DNA of 64,000 nt from Bdellovibrionia bacterium (GTDB lineage Bacteria; Bdellovibrionota; Bdellovibrionia; Bdellovibrionales; JAGQZY01). Shown here in pieces: positions 1 to 8,482 of the stretch (position 1 is the stretch's first letter; each line of letters begins with the position of its first letter). A program made the translations under genes and the position numbers. Below the pieces are notes generated by a model. That model worked only from the letters and a program-made list of their open reading frames with translations, searched no databases and was not told where the DNA came from. Location of the stretch: contig JAUICP010000003.1 in assembly GCA_030427805.1 (NCBI GenBank), positions 579,758 through 643,757 on the forward strand, given 5' to 3'.

Positions 1-207
1 CCCTTCCTAGCCCGTATCGGGCGTCTGAAGCCCTTTTCAGTCTAGTATTACAGTATAACACCCATTTTAGGCCCGCCTGACATTATTGCATTTGCAGCGG
101 AAATTTTAGCCCCCTGGGGACTCAATGTGAGAAAGTTCACACCTCGACATTCCCCTTGACGAAAAACCGCTAAAGACGCACATTTGCCAGGATTCGGAGG
201 TAATACG
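1..207. other. Intergenic region upstream of putA
   Basis: No gene is supported here. A small perfect hairpin (GCCCG-TAT-CGGGC, about 10-22) sits at the left edge and may belong to the end of a gene outside the window. The region must carry the putA promoter, but I cannot pick convincing -35/-10 boxes. A reverse reading frame covering part of it is an antisense shadow of putA. Confidence 0.4.
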
Positions 208-3189
208 ATGCAGGATTTTCAAAAGCAAGTTGAGAAAAAAGGCGAGCAGATTTTTTCTAATTTGGACCACTCGGGAAGTTCTATTTTCAACCGTGACTGG
301 TGGTATGGACGAATCATGGATTGGTCCATGAAAAATGCCGAATTCAAAACTCAAATGTTTCGCTTTGTCGATGTTCTGCCCTACCTCCAATCGGGCGGCG
401 AAGTCGCAAGACACCTCAAAGAGTATTTCTCACAAGGTGGCGATAAGCTTCCTTCTGTTTTCAATATCGGTCTCGGCTTTGGGTCTCTCGCACCAGGCTT
501 GATGGCTGGAGCCATTCGTAAAAACGTTACGCAAATGGCTCGCATGTTTATTACCGGTGAAAACCCAAAAGATGCCATGAGTGTTTTGAAAAAGTCTCGC
601 AAAAACGCGATCGGCTTCACAGTCGACCTCTTGGGCGAAGCTTGTTTAAGTGAAGACGAGGCCAGAGAATACCAAAGTCGATACATCGAAATGATCGACT
701 GGCTGACAAAAGATTCTTCGTCTTGGCCCGCCGTTGATGTTTTGGACACGGACTACTTTGGAGATATTCCCAGGGTTAATGTCTCCGTCAAGATCACTGC
801 CCTTTATTCGCAAATTAAAGTCGACGCTTGGGAGGAGTCAAAAGCAGCGGTCAAGGATCGCTTGCGACCCATTTTTGATCTTGCCATGGAAAAGGGTGCC
901 TTCATTAATCTCGACATGGAAAAATACGAGATCAAGGATCTCACCAAAGAGATATTCATGGAACTTCTCATGGAAGACAAGTACAAGTCCTATCGCCACT
1001 GGGGCCTTGTTGTACAGGCCTACCTTCGAGATTCATTCGAAGATGTTAAAGAACTCGTTGAGTTTTCTAAAAAGCGAGGCGTACCATTTTCGATTCGGTT
1101 GGTTAAGGGAGCTTACTGGGATTATGAAACTATTTCGGCCGAGCAACATCGCTGGCCCATTCCGGTTTACACGATCAAGGCCGAATCCGACGCCAACTAC
1201 GAGAACTGCGCAAAGCACCTTCTCGATAACTACAAAACGATTTCCCTGGCTATTGGCTCCCACAACGTGAGATCCATTGCTTCTTGCTTGGTTTACGCAG
1301 AAAAACAAGGGGTTCCTAAAAACGCCTACGAAGTTCAGATGCTTTACGGTATGGCTGACCCAATAAAGAAGTCTTTCGTGGCCCAGGGCTACCGCGTTCG
1401 GGAATACGCTCCGGTTGGGGAACTCATTCCTGGTATGGCTTACTTGGTACGACGACTCCTCGAAAACACTTCTAACGAGTCTTTCTTGAAATCAAAATTT
1501 GCCGATGAAGTCGATGATACTCAACTTATGAAAGACCCCAGTGAAGATCTAAAATCAAGTGAGTCTTTTCCCGAAACAAAAGAGGGACTTTTTTACAACC
1601 AAGCACTACTCGACTTTGCTCTGTCTGAAAATCGCGAAAAGATGCTGCAAAATTTGAAAGACTTTAGAAATAACGAATTTGGTAAAGACGTTTTGCCCAT
1701 CGTAAATGGCGAGGAAGTTACTTGTACTGATTTCATAGACAATTTGAATCCTTCAAACACTTCTGAAAACCTAGGGCGAGTGGGTTTAGCAGATAAGAAA
1801 ATGGCCGAAGATGCCATCACGGTTGCCAAAGAATACTTTCCCACTTGGTCAAATACTGATTTTGAAACTCGCGCGACTTACTTAGAAAAAATGGCCGACA
1901 TATATGTTCGCGATCGCTTTAAAATTATGGCTTGCCAAATTCTTGAGGCCGGTAAAACTTGGAAAGAAGCCGATGGTGACGTTACTGAGGCTGTCGACTT
2001 TCTCAGATACTACGCCATGGACATGCGAAAGCTTGGAAAAGGCTTCCGCGTTGGACATGCCCCCGGTGAGTTCAGTCACTTTCAATACAAAGCTCGTGGT
2101 GTGAATGTTGTAATCGCTCCTTGGAATTTTCCTCTGGCAATTTTGACCGGCATGGCGGCGGGAGCTCTCGTGACAGGTAACACGGTTATTGTAAAACCAG
2201 CCGAGCAAACATCCCTCACCGGGCGTTTTCTAATGGATGCGGCAAAAGAAGCTGGAGTTCCCGGTGGAGCTCTACACTTCCTACCCGGAAAAGGAGAGGT
2301 CGTGGGTGCTTACCTTGCTGAGCACAAAGATACTGCGCAAATTACATTTACGGGCTCTAAGGAAGTTGGACTTTCTTTGATAAGAACAGCAGCTCAACTC
2401 CAAGAAGGACAAAGGCATATTAAAAAATGTGTGGCCGAAATGGGAGGCAAGAACGCTCTCATCATCGACTCTGATGCCGACTTAGATGAAGCCGTCGCCG
2501 GCGCGATTTATTCGGCCTTTGGTTTTCAGGGGCAAAAGTGTTCGGCAGCAAGCCGAATAGTTGTACTCGACGAAATTTACGATCGATTTGTCGATCGCTT
2601 GGAGTCAGCCGTTCTTTCTCTCAAGGTCGGCCCCAGCGAAAAGCCGGAGAACTTTATGGGACCGGTTATTGATGATGAAGCCCATGCAAAGGTGAACTCT
2701 TATCTCGAGATTGGTGAGAAAGAAGGCCGAAGACTTCGCTCTATCGAAGTCCCTTCGTCCGGCCACTTTGTTGCGCCAACGGTCTTTGTTGATATCAAAC
2801 CCGAGCACCGTCTCGCGAACGAAGAAATCTTCGGCCCTATTACTGCCGTCATTCGCGCTAAAGATTTAGATCACGCCATCGAAATTACCAATTCAGTTGA
2901 GTATGGTTTAACTGCGGGCATCTTTTCTCGAAGCCCGGCCAATATTGAAATCGCCAAGGTAAAACTCGATGCCGGAAACGTATACATTAACCGTGGTATC
3001 ACTGGCGCAATGGTTGAACGCCATCCATTTGGAGGTTTTAAGCTCTCGGGTACCGGAGCAAAAACCGGAGGGCCCGAGTACCTTAAACAATTCATGGATG
3101 AGAAAGTCGTCATCGAAAATACGGTTCGCCGAGGCTTTGCTCCAATGGAAGATGAAGACAACCCAGCGAATAGACACGCTAAGAAATAA
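208..3189 (+). CDS. putA: Bifunctional proline dehydrogenase / L-glutamate gamma-semialdehyde dehydrogenase (PutA)
   Basis: Oxidises proline to glutamate in two steps: FAD-dependent proline dehydrogenase (roughly residues 80-440), then NAD-dependent semialdehyde dehydrogenase (roughly 500-970). The first domain shows RLVKGAYWD and the YAPVGELIPGMAYLVRRLLEN block that ends the PRODH barrel. The second shows PWNFPLA, EMGGKNA with general base Glu744, and FQGQKCSA with nucleophile Cys778. ATG 208 is chosen over a TTG at 184 because GGAGG (196-200) lies 7 nt before it; this gives 993 residues. There is no N-terminal ribbon-helix-helix DNA-binding domain, so this is a catalytic, non-repressor PutA. 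It stands alone, with a weak hairpin after the stop. Confidence 0.96.
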   Translation: MQDFQKQVEKKGEQIFSNLDHSGSSIFNRDWWYGRIMDWSMKNAEFKTQMFRFVDVLPYLQSGGEVARHLKEYFSQGGDKLPSVFNIGLGFGSLAPGLMAGAIRKNVTQMARMFITGENPKDAMSVLKKSRKNAIGFTVDLLGEACLSEDEAREYQSRYIEMIDWLTKDSSSWPAVDVLDTDYFGDIPRVNVSVKITALYSQIKVDAWEESKAAVKDRLRPIFDLAMEKGAFINLDMEKYEIKDLTKEIFMELLMEDKYKSYRHWGLVVQAYLRDSFEDVKELVEFSKKRGVPFSIRLVKGAYWDYETISAEQHRWPIPVYTIKAESDANYENCAKHLLDNYKTISLAIGSHNVRSIASCLVYAEKQGVPKNAYEVQMLYGMADPIKKSFVAQGYRVREYAPVGELIPGMAYLVRRLLENTSNESFLKSKFADEVDDTQLMKDPSEDLKSSESFPETKEGLFYNQALLDFALSENREKMLQNLKDFRNNEFGKDVLPIVNGEEVTCTDFIDNLNPSNTSENLGRVGLADKKMAEDAITVAKEYFPTWSNTDFETRATYLEKMADIYVRDRFKIMACQILEAGKTWKEADGDVTEAVDFLRYYAMDMRKLGKGFRVGHAPGEFSHFQYKARGVNVVIAPWNFPLAILTGMAAGALVTGNTVIVKPAEQTSLTGRFLMDAAKEAGVPGGALHFLPGKGEVVGAYLAEHKDTAQITFTGSKEVGLSLIRTAAQLQEGQRHIKKCVAEMGGKNALIIDSDADLDEAVAGAIYSAFGFQGQKCSAASRIVVLDEIYDRFVDRLESAVLSLKVGPSEKPENFMGPVIDDEAHAKVNSYLEIGEKEGRRLRSIEVPSSGHFVAPTVFVDIKPEHRLANEEIFGPITAVIRAKDLDHAIEITNSVEYGLTAGIFSRSPANIEIAKVKLDAGNVYINRGITGAMVERHPFGGFKLSGTGAKTGGPEYLKQFMDEKVVIENTVRRGFAPMEDEDNPANRHAKK

Positions 3190-3196
3190 CTAATCC

Positions 3197-3235
3197 AAGC
3201 CTCATTCATCACCGATTGAGGCTTCTTAGTTTTCC
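3197..3235 (+). terminator. Possible terminator after putA
   Basis: Eight-bp perfect inverted repeat AAGCCTCA / TGAGGCTT (3197-3204 and 3217-3224) with a 12-nt loop, followed by a broken T stretch (CTTAGTTTT). It begins a few bases after the putA stop. The T tract is poor, so intrinsic termination is plausible but not certain. Confidence 0.5.
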
Positions 3236-3420
3236 GGTTTTATAGCCGCCTATTCAGATCTCTATTTTTGTCTCAAATTGAAATGTTTAGGGAGTTTACG
3301 GGAATCAATGGTTTTACACTAGTATCTCGTAATTACTCACTTTATTCGATTCTAAGGGACGCATCCCGGAACCCAATTTGCAATTTACTCTGGTGGGGTA
3401 ATTGTAGTGGGGGATTATAG

Positions 3421-3954
3421 ATGTATTACATCTTAAAAATCATTTTCTTATTTACTTTCATTGCTACTTTATCCGCCTGTGGACAGATTGCCACTGAGTC
3501 AAATCGAGGAATGTATCAAAATGATTCAACCTCGACAGACCCGGGTTTAGACCCAGTTCCAGGACCGGGGCAAGACCCAGGAGTTGCCAGTGCTGAATTC
3601 GGCCGATGCGTGGTTGAAGAAATGAGACTGATTAACTTTCGATTCTCAAACTTTCAAACCTATTGCCTCGATTTTAAAGCCGAAATCAGTGCCAATGACG
3701 TCGATAGTTTTAGGCAAGAGGTTCAGGACCACTGTGAAATGGACTTAGATGGAGTTTTTGAAGCTTCAGAAAGTTGTGAGGATACAAATCCGGTTTCTGA
3801 TCTTATCGACTCCATGGACACAGAATTAATTATGGAAAACACCTGCATGGACGAGAGGACCCTAGCAGGGGTTACATTAATGGTTGATCACTACACGACA
3901 GACAACCGCTACGATTTACAAAAAGATCCACTTTGTGAAAGGGTGAGGGATTAA
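3421..3954 (+). CDS. Cysteine-containing lipoprotein of unknown function
   Basis: I do not recognise the family. The N-terminus is a lipoprotein signal: Lys6, a hydrophobic stretch and lipobox LSAC with the acylated Cys at about residue 20. A Pro/Gly/Asp-rich linker (PGLDPVPGPGQDPG) separates the lipid anchor from a mature domain with about seven further cysteines, suggesting disulfides and an extracytoplasmic location. It is followed after one base by a second lipoprotein of the same architecture (lipobox, Pro-rich linker, Cys-rich domain), so the two are probably co-transcribed paralogues. A GTGGGGG stretch precedes the ATG. Confidence 0.75.
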   Translation: MYYILKIIFLFTFIATLSACGQIATESNRGMYQNDSTSTDPGLDPVPGPGQDPGVASAEFGRCVVEEMRLINFRFSNFQTYCLDFKAEISANDVDSFRQEVQDHCEMDLDGVFEASESCEDTNPVSDLIDSMDTELIMENTCMDERTLAGVTLMVDHYTTDNRYDLQKDPLCERVRD

Positions 3955-3955
3955 A

Positions 3956-4540
3956 ATGTTGCAGGGGCTTGGGAAACTATTTATCGGAATTATTCTTGGC
4001 GGCTCTTTAGCTGCTTGTGGGGTCATTACTCAAGACGAAAGAGATATGACTCAAATAGAACCCCCTGCCTTTGAAGAGCCCAATGGCCCACTTGCGACAC
4101 CGACGCCGACGCCGACCCCTGAACCACAGGCACAGTTTATTGCTTCGTGCTGGGATTGCCCACAGGGTAATTGCGAACCTGATGCCGACAACATTGATAT
4201 CTGTCGTAGCTATATAACATACGAAACAGTGTCGGCCGCAGAAATATCAAAAATGGCTGACGTCATACAAGAGGCCTGCAGTAACGATCCAGACCTTCGC
4301 GCGAACTCTAAATTCTCTCTCACTGCCAATTGCAAAGACTTTCCTCATGTTATCGATGTTTCTCTCGGAGACCCTGAAACGATCGATGAACTCACATGTC
4401 AGGAAGATATCATGATCGATATCACGGGTCCCGATCGAACTCTAGCCGTCGAAGAGCAGAACTATATCGCCGAATCTGAAGGTTCATTGCTCTTTGAGAA
4501 AAATGGTGGAACTTGCACCATCGTCGATGACAACGATTAA
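3956..4540 (+). CDS. Cysteine-rich lipoprotein with Thr-Pro linker
   Basis: Unknown family. The signal peptide ends in lipobox LAAC (Cys at about residue 22). A TPTPTPTPEP linker, encoded by a short ACGCCG repeat near 4100-4115, leads into a domain with several Cys residues (for example CWDCPQGNC). The ATG starts one base after the stop of the preceding lipoprotein, so translation is probably coupled. Conserved spacing of Cys and an EA-type helix (AAEISKMADVIQEAC here, SANDVDSFRQEVQDHC in the neighbour) suggests tandem duplication followed by divergence. Likely surface or periplasmic; no enzymatic motif seen. Confidence 0.75.
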   Translation: MLQGLGKLFIGIILGGSLAACGVITQDERDMTQIEPPAFEEPNGPLATPTPTPTPEPQAQFIASCWDCPQGNCEPDADNIDICRSYITYETVSAAEISKMADVIQEACSNDPDLRANSKFSLTANCKDFPHVIDVSLGDPETIDELTCQEDIMIDITGPDRTLAVEEQNYIAESEGSLLFEKNGGTCTIVDDND

Positions 4541-4587
4541 TCGCTGCACGATCTTAATCCTTTTTTCGAGTAATTTTTAAATAGCGC

Positions 4588-5568
4588 CTAAAAGTTTCTC
4601 GAGCGCGAATGCACGAGGAGTTCATGCCCCAGTTCTTCAATGGGCTCCTTAAGACGTGGTAGACCCAGCAAGAGAGCTACTCCCATGATATAACCAGCAA
4701 GGGTACCACCAATATGGGCAGAATGGGCAATCTGGGTTCCGAAGCCGGGTACCGATTTAAAAAGACCCGCTAGATCTAACAGTAGCCAGAAGTACAAGGC
4801 CCATGCCCAAATTGGCAACCTCACAAAACCCATAAAATAGAAAAACTTAGCTTTCTTATTCAAAAGTAAGGCAAAGGCAATCCCTATGAGAGCACTAATT
4901 GAACCACTGGAACCCACGAGTGGTACAGCAGAAAGTCCTGCGTACAACCAAAAACCGTAACCGGCAAAAATTCCACCGAGCAGATAAAGGCATAAAAACA
5001 AGAGGCTTCCGAGTAAAGGCTCTAAAAGACTTCCAAAAATAAGGAGAAAGAACATATTAAAAGCGAGGTGCATTATGCCACTGTGTGAAAACTGATAACT
5101 AATTAAATGCTTGAGGTCCCTTTGAAAGTAATTAATCCCCATCATAAAAGTGGGATGCAAGAATCGCCCGCGATTGAGATCTAAGAGCTGTGATCTCCAG
5201 TTTTGAATGGCGATTTGATCCCCAGGAATTCCCTTCTTAGAGACAGACTCTATAAACTTCCCATCTTGAAAAGAAAGTTGTGTTCCTAGAATTTGCAATG
5301 CCGATCGGTCCCCTAACAAAGCCTCTTGGGCCTTGAATAGAACCATGGGACTATACTCTTTTTCATTTTCTAAAACATATCGAGCGTAAACCCGTGCCTG
5401 AGTAACCACAAAGTGTTCGTCTTTTGCAAAGGAGGAAAGATCGACTTCGTCATTTGCCTGTTCAAAGGAATTACAAAAAATAAATACAAAGATGTTTATA
5501 AATAAAAGAGTCCAGGTTACGGGCACTTTATTAGGTTTATCTATGCCTTTGAAAAATGGAATAATCAT
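4588..5568 (-). CDS. Rhomboid family intramembrane serine protease
   Basis: Polytopic membrane protease. Catalytic serine motif GSSG (residues 219-222, nucleophile Ser221) and catalytic His285 in AHIGG are both present, as is the HxxxN element (His167, Asn171) of the oxyanion region. An N-terminal TM segment (about 18-32) is followed by an unusual insert of about 110 soluble residues (35-145) before the core, which looks extracytoplasmic. The ATG overlaps the stop of the upstream RDD-protein gene by 4 nt (ATGA), so the two are translationally coupled. Substrate unknown. Confidence 0.9.
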   Translation of the reverse strand: MIIPFFKGIDKPNKVPVTWTLLFINIFVFIFCNSFEQANDEVDLSSFAKDEHFVVTQARVYARYVLENEKEYSPMVLFKAQEALLGDRSALQILGTQLSFQDGKFIESVSKKGIPGDQIAIQNWRSQLLDLNRGRFLHPTFMMGINYFQRDLKHLISYQFSHSGIMHLAFNMFFLLIFGSLLEPLLGSLLFLCLYLLGGIFAGYGFWLYAGLSAVPLVGSSGSISALIGIAFALLLNKKAKFFYFMGFVRLPIWAWALYFWLLLDLAGLFKSVPGFGTQIAHSAHIGGTLAGYIMGVALLLGLPRLKEPIEELGHELLVHSRSRNF

Positions 5569-7520
5569 TGATCAAATCTCTTTCTTAGGTCCCTTTGAAC
5601 CCGATTCCAACGCTGATCAATTGGATTATTCTTTTGCAGGGTAGACGCTGGGCTTCTGCCCGCTCCAAGCGAGGTATTTCTCTGCACCTCTAGGATTCTT
5701 TTCGAAGATTGCCAGGCACTCTTTAGTTGCCCATTCTTGTGTTCATAGATGGCCTTCACCTTGTAAGCACGCTCATTAAATGGCCGTCTTTCTACAATTT
5801 TTTGCGCTCTTTTGTAGCTACTCTCCAAGTCACCTTCTTGAAAAAGACGCTCGATCAATGCTTGACCGAGGTTTTCCCACATTTTAGTTCGCGAGTGATC
5901 TAGGTCCCACATTCCGAGAATGGTTTCGAAGTCTTTGTCCTCGTCCGTAAAATTGAGCCACTTTAGTGCCGCTTCATAGGAAAGGGGGCGAGATGAGTCC
6001 AAGCCGAGACTCACGAGTCTTCTGAGCTGTTTTAAGGCTTCTTCCTTTTTTCCTGTATTTAAGAAGTTAAGACTTTCTAAGTAATACTTGATTTCAGAAC
6101 CTTCTTCGAGCTCCTTAAGTTTAGCTAGTTCAGAGGGCACATTTTCTGAACACTCCGTCGTGCGCAAATAACTCAAAAGAATATTCTGATCATTAAGGTA
6201 ATCCCATTGATCCTTAAAGAGTTGACTGAAGTGCTGGCACGAAGATCTATAATCAGCAGAACAGCCTTTTAAGTTCGCCTCCGAGCAATACCAAGCCGCC
6301 AGACTCAGTCTCGAATCCCCTTTAAGGTTTTCGACAGAGGATTCAAAGGCTACTTGAGCCATTTCCTTCTGCCCCTTTTTAAATAGGGTCTTAGTCCGAT
6401 AACTACTCGTAAACTCGCCCAAGCTCTCTGCCCGCGGAAGACTTTCAAGAAGATCTTCAACCTCAGAAAAGTAGTACGACGTGAAGAAGTGACGAATCGC
6501 CCAAACTTTTATGAAAGACTGACTCTCAAGAATTTTTTCTTTTAGCTGACTCGTTACACTCTTCCACTTACCATCCATCCAATGACCGACGAGTTCACTT
6601 AAAAAACAACTTTGGGATTTATCATCAACCTTGCAAACTTTTTCGAGATAACGATCTGACAAACTCGGACTATCACTAAGACTAAATGCCTTTGCTAGGT
6701 AAGCGAGCGCACTCTCTTCTCCAGACCAAAGCATGAAGTCTGCCTCACGACCCAGGCACTCTTCATCTACGGCTCCAGCCGCGTAGAGAGTCATAGCTAC
6801 TTCCAAACGCCCCTCGGTTTGATCCCATTCAGGCAAATTCTGATCAACCACCTCACACAATGAAGTATTACCTGAAGGCACATGATCGAGAGTCAGATAG
6901 TTCTTATACTTGTTAAAGAGAAATGGAACGAACAAGCAAACAATAAAAAGTGCGAAAGAAAGGTAGGCACTATTGGCCAACTTCTTTTCCCATGCAGAGG
7001 GAGAATCTAAAAAGTGGGTTCGATCCGAAACAACAATTGTATCCGCAATTCGATCGTGGAGCGGGCGCCTTAACTTATCCCTAAATGCGCCAAGAAGAGG
7101 TAGGCCCATTACTGCCATTTCACCTAGAATTCCAATAGATCGCAAAACTGACTGAGAGAGTCTTAATTGAGAGTTCTCTTCGGGACAAATCACCCTCAGC
7201 CCCATAATTTTCTTTCCCGGTGTAGCTCCGAACAAGTATGGGATGACAGCGAAATACAAAATGAAGACTATTGCTAAAGTAATCACACCTAGAGCAATGT
7301 AAAAACTGGCCTGCTCTTCAAAATGAAATAAATAGGCGCGCAATGATTCTCTGTGAAAGGGAGCAAATACAATATTCACCAAGGGAAATAAAAACAATAA
7401 ATCGATAAGAAAAGCAGTTAGACGATCAAAAGGAGCCGCCAACTTGTGGGCTGACTTTTGAAACGCTCTTCTATCTTTACGCTTGGACGTATTTGGCGCA
7501 AAAGGATCCTCTAATACCAT
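5565..7520 (-). CDS. RDD-domain membrane protein with C-terminal TPR-like repeats
   Basis: The N-terminal 180 residues form an RDD domain: PFDRLTAFLIDLL at the first TM, TPGKKIMGLRV in the middle and LRRPLHDRIADTIVV at the end. A further TM segment (about 185-205) is followed by some 440 residues with alternating short helices, Cys residues and a repeat character typical of TPR-like solenoids (for example ESSYKRAQKIVERRPFNERA). RDD domains occur in small transporters and accessory membrane proteins; the added solenoid suggests a scaffold. It overlaps the downstream rhomboid gene by 4 nt, pointing to a shared membrane-proteolysis or quality-control role, which is inference. Confidence 0.8.
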   Translation of the reverse strand: MVLEDPFAPNTSKRKDRRAFQKSAHKLAAPFDRLTAFLIDLLFLFPLVNIVFAPFHRESLRAYLFHFEEQASFYIALGVITLAIVFILYFAVIPYLFGATPGKKIMGLRVICPEENSQLRLSQSVLRSIGILGEMAVMGLPLLGAFRDKLRRPLHDRIADTIVVSDRTHFLDSPSAWEKKLANSAYLSFALFIVCLFVPFLFNKYKNYLTLDHVPSGNTSLCEVVDQNLPEWDQTEGRLEVAMTLYAAGAVDEECLGREADFMLWSGEESALAYLAKAFSLSDSPSLSDRYLEKVCKVDDKSQSCFLSELVGHWMDGKWKSVTSQLKEKILESQSFIKVWAIRHFFTSYYFSEVEDLLESLPRAESLGEFTSSYRTKTLFKKGQKEMAQVAFESSVENLKGDSRLSLAAWYCSEANLKGCSADYRSSCQHFSQLFKDQWDYLNDQNILLSYLRTTECSENVPSELAKLKELEEGSEIKYYLESLNFLNTGKKEEALKQLRRLVSLGLDSSRPLSYEAALKWLNFTDEDKDFETILGMWDLDHSRTKMWENLGQALIERLFQEGDLESSYKRAQKIVERRPFNERAYKVKAIYEHKNGQLKSAWQSSKRILEVQRNTSLGAGRSPASTLQKNNPIDQRWNRVQRDLRKRFDQ

Positions 7521-7570
7521 AGATATTTATCGGTATTTTGGCCTCGTTTAATTAGGAAGTTGGGTCCAGA

Positions 7571-7604
7571 AGAAGGCTCGGGAACCAGTCCCCTAGAGCC
7601 TTCT
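7571..7604 (-). terminator. Inverted repeat, possible terminator
   Basis: AGAAGGCTC / GAGCCTTCT (7571-7579 and 7596-7604) with an inner GGGA/TCCC pairing makes a long interrupted hairpin just after the stop of the minus-strand gene at 7627. There is no clear T run on either side, so it may be a Rho-assisted terminator or mRNA-stabilising stem. Confidence 0.45.
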
Positions 7605-7626
7605 AGACTATAGAAAATAAGTCGAA

Positions 7627-8262
7627 TTAGTTAGCAGCGACTTCACTTTTGATGTTGAATACTTTCATCGAAATCAAACGACCTGAGTCATCAACTTTGA
7701 AGTGAACTTGCCCGACTCGACTGAGGTCAGAAGAAATCAAATTGAAAATTTCTACACCTTTTTCTCCAGTCGAAGGAAGAGCTTGAACACTCTCGAAGTC
7801 GACAGGCAGAAGAGTTTTATACGACTGAATAAATGACTTTCTATCGTTGATATACTTAGGACGATCACCGTTACCTTGAGCATCTGAAAACTCTAATTGA
7901 GCAAGTTTACCGGACTCTAGTCGAACGGCGTACTTTCCTTCGAGAAGACCAAAAGTTAAATTATCAAGGTCCGTCGGTCGAGAGCCAACACTTGCGGCCT
8001 TTCGAACTCTAGAAGTGACCAGTTCTCTATTAAGTTGAAATTTCATCTTCTTAATTGAAATCTCAGCAGGTGAAACACTTGCGATTCCCCGAGTCTGCTT
8101 AACATCACTTGACGCTAATGAAAGGGATGAGGCTTCGTTTTTGTCAAAAACCTTGTGATTAACTATTAATGATAATGCCAGTACAAAGAATAGGGCTGAG
8201 CCCGCTAGAATCTTTAGAATACTGTTCGCTTGTGATCCAAGTATAGAAGTGATTGATCTCAT
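7627..8262 (-). CDS. Single-pass membrane protein of unknown function
   Basis: No family recognised. The start is the ATG at 8262, preceded by GGAGG at 4 nt; a longer frame upstream lacks such a site. The 211-residue product has one TM helix at about 17-36 (hydrophobic ILAGSALFFVLALSLIV) with the rest predicted outside the cytoplasm: a helical region rich in Lys/Ser and a mixed alpha/beta C-terminal part. It could be a small periplasmic accessory or cell-envelope protein. It lies on the minus strand between the RDD operon and an S41 peptidase, with gaps on both sides, so it is probably monocistronic. Confidence 0.65.
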   Translation of the reverse strand: MRSITSILGSQANSILKILAGSALFFVLALSLIVNHKVFDKNEASSLSLASSDVKQTRGIASVSPAEISIKKMKFQLNRELVTSRVRKAASVGSRPTDLDNLTFGLLEGKYAVRLESGKLAQLEFSDAQGNGDRPKYINDRKSFIQSYKTLLPVDFESVQALPSTGEKGVEIFNLISSDLSRVGQVHFKVDDSGRLISMKVFNIKSEVAAN

Positions 8263-8482
8263 AAAGCCTCCGTACCCCTTAACATATGCGAGGATCGTGC
8301 CGTCGTAGGCTTCAATATAGGCCGAGATAGCTGTCAATCTATTGGTCGCCTGTCAATGCTGATCGAACAATTAAGGTCACTGTCTCATAATGATACAAAT
8401 ATCCAAACTGAGACTTATAGGTACTAAAACATGTTCTTTTGAGACAAAGTTACTACGTTGAATTATAAAATTTCGAAGCTCA

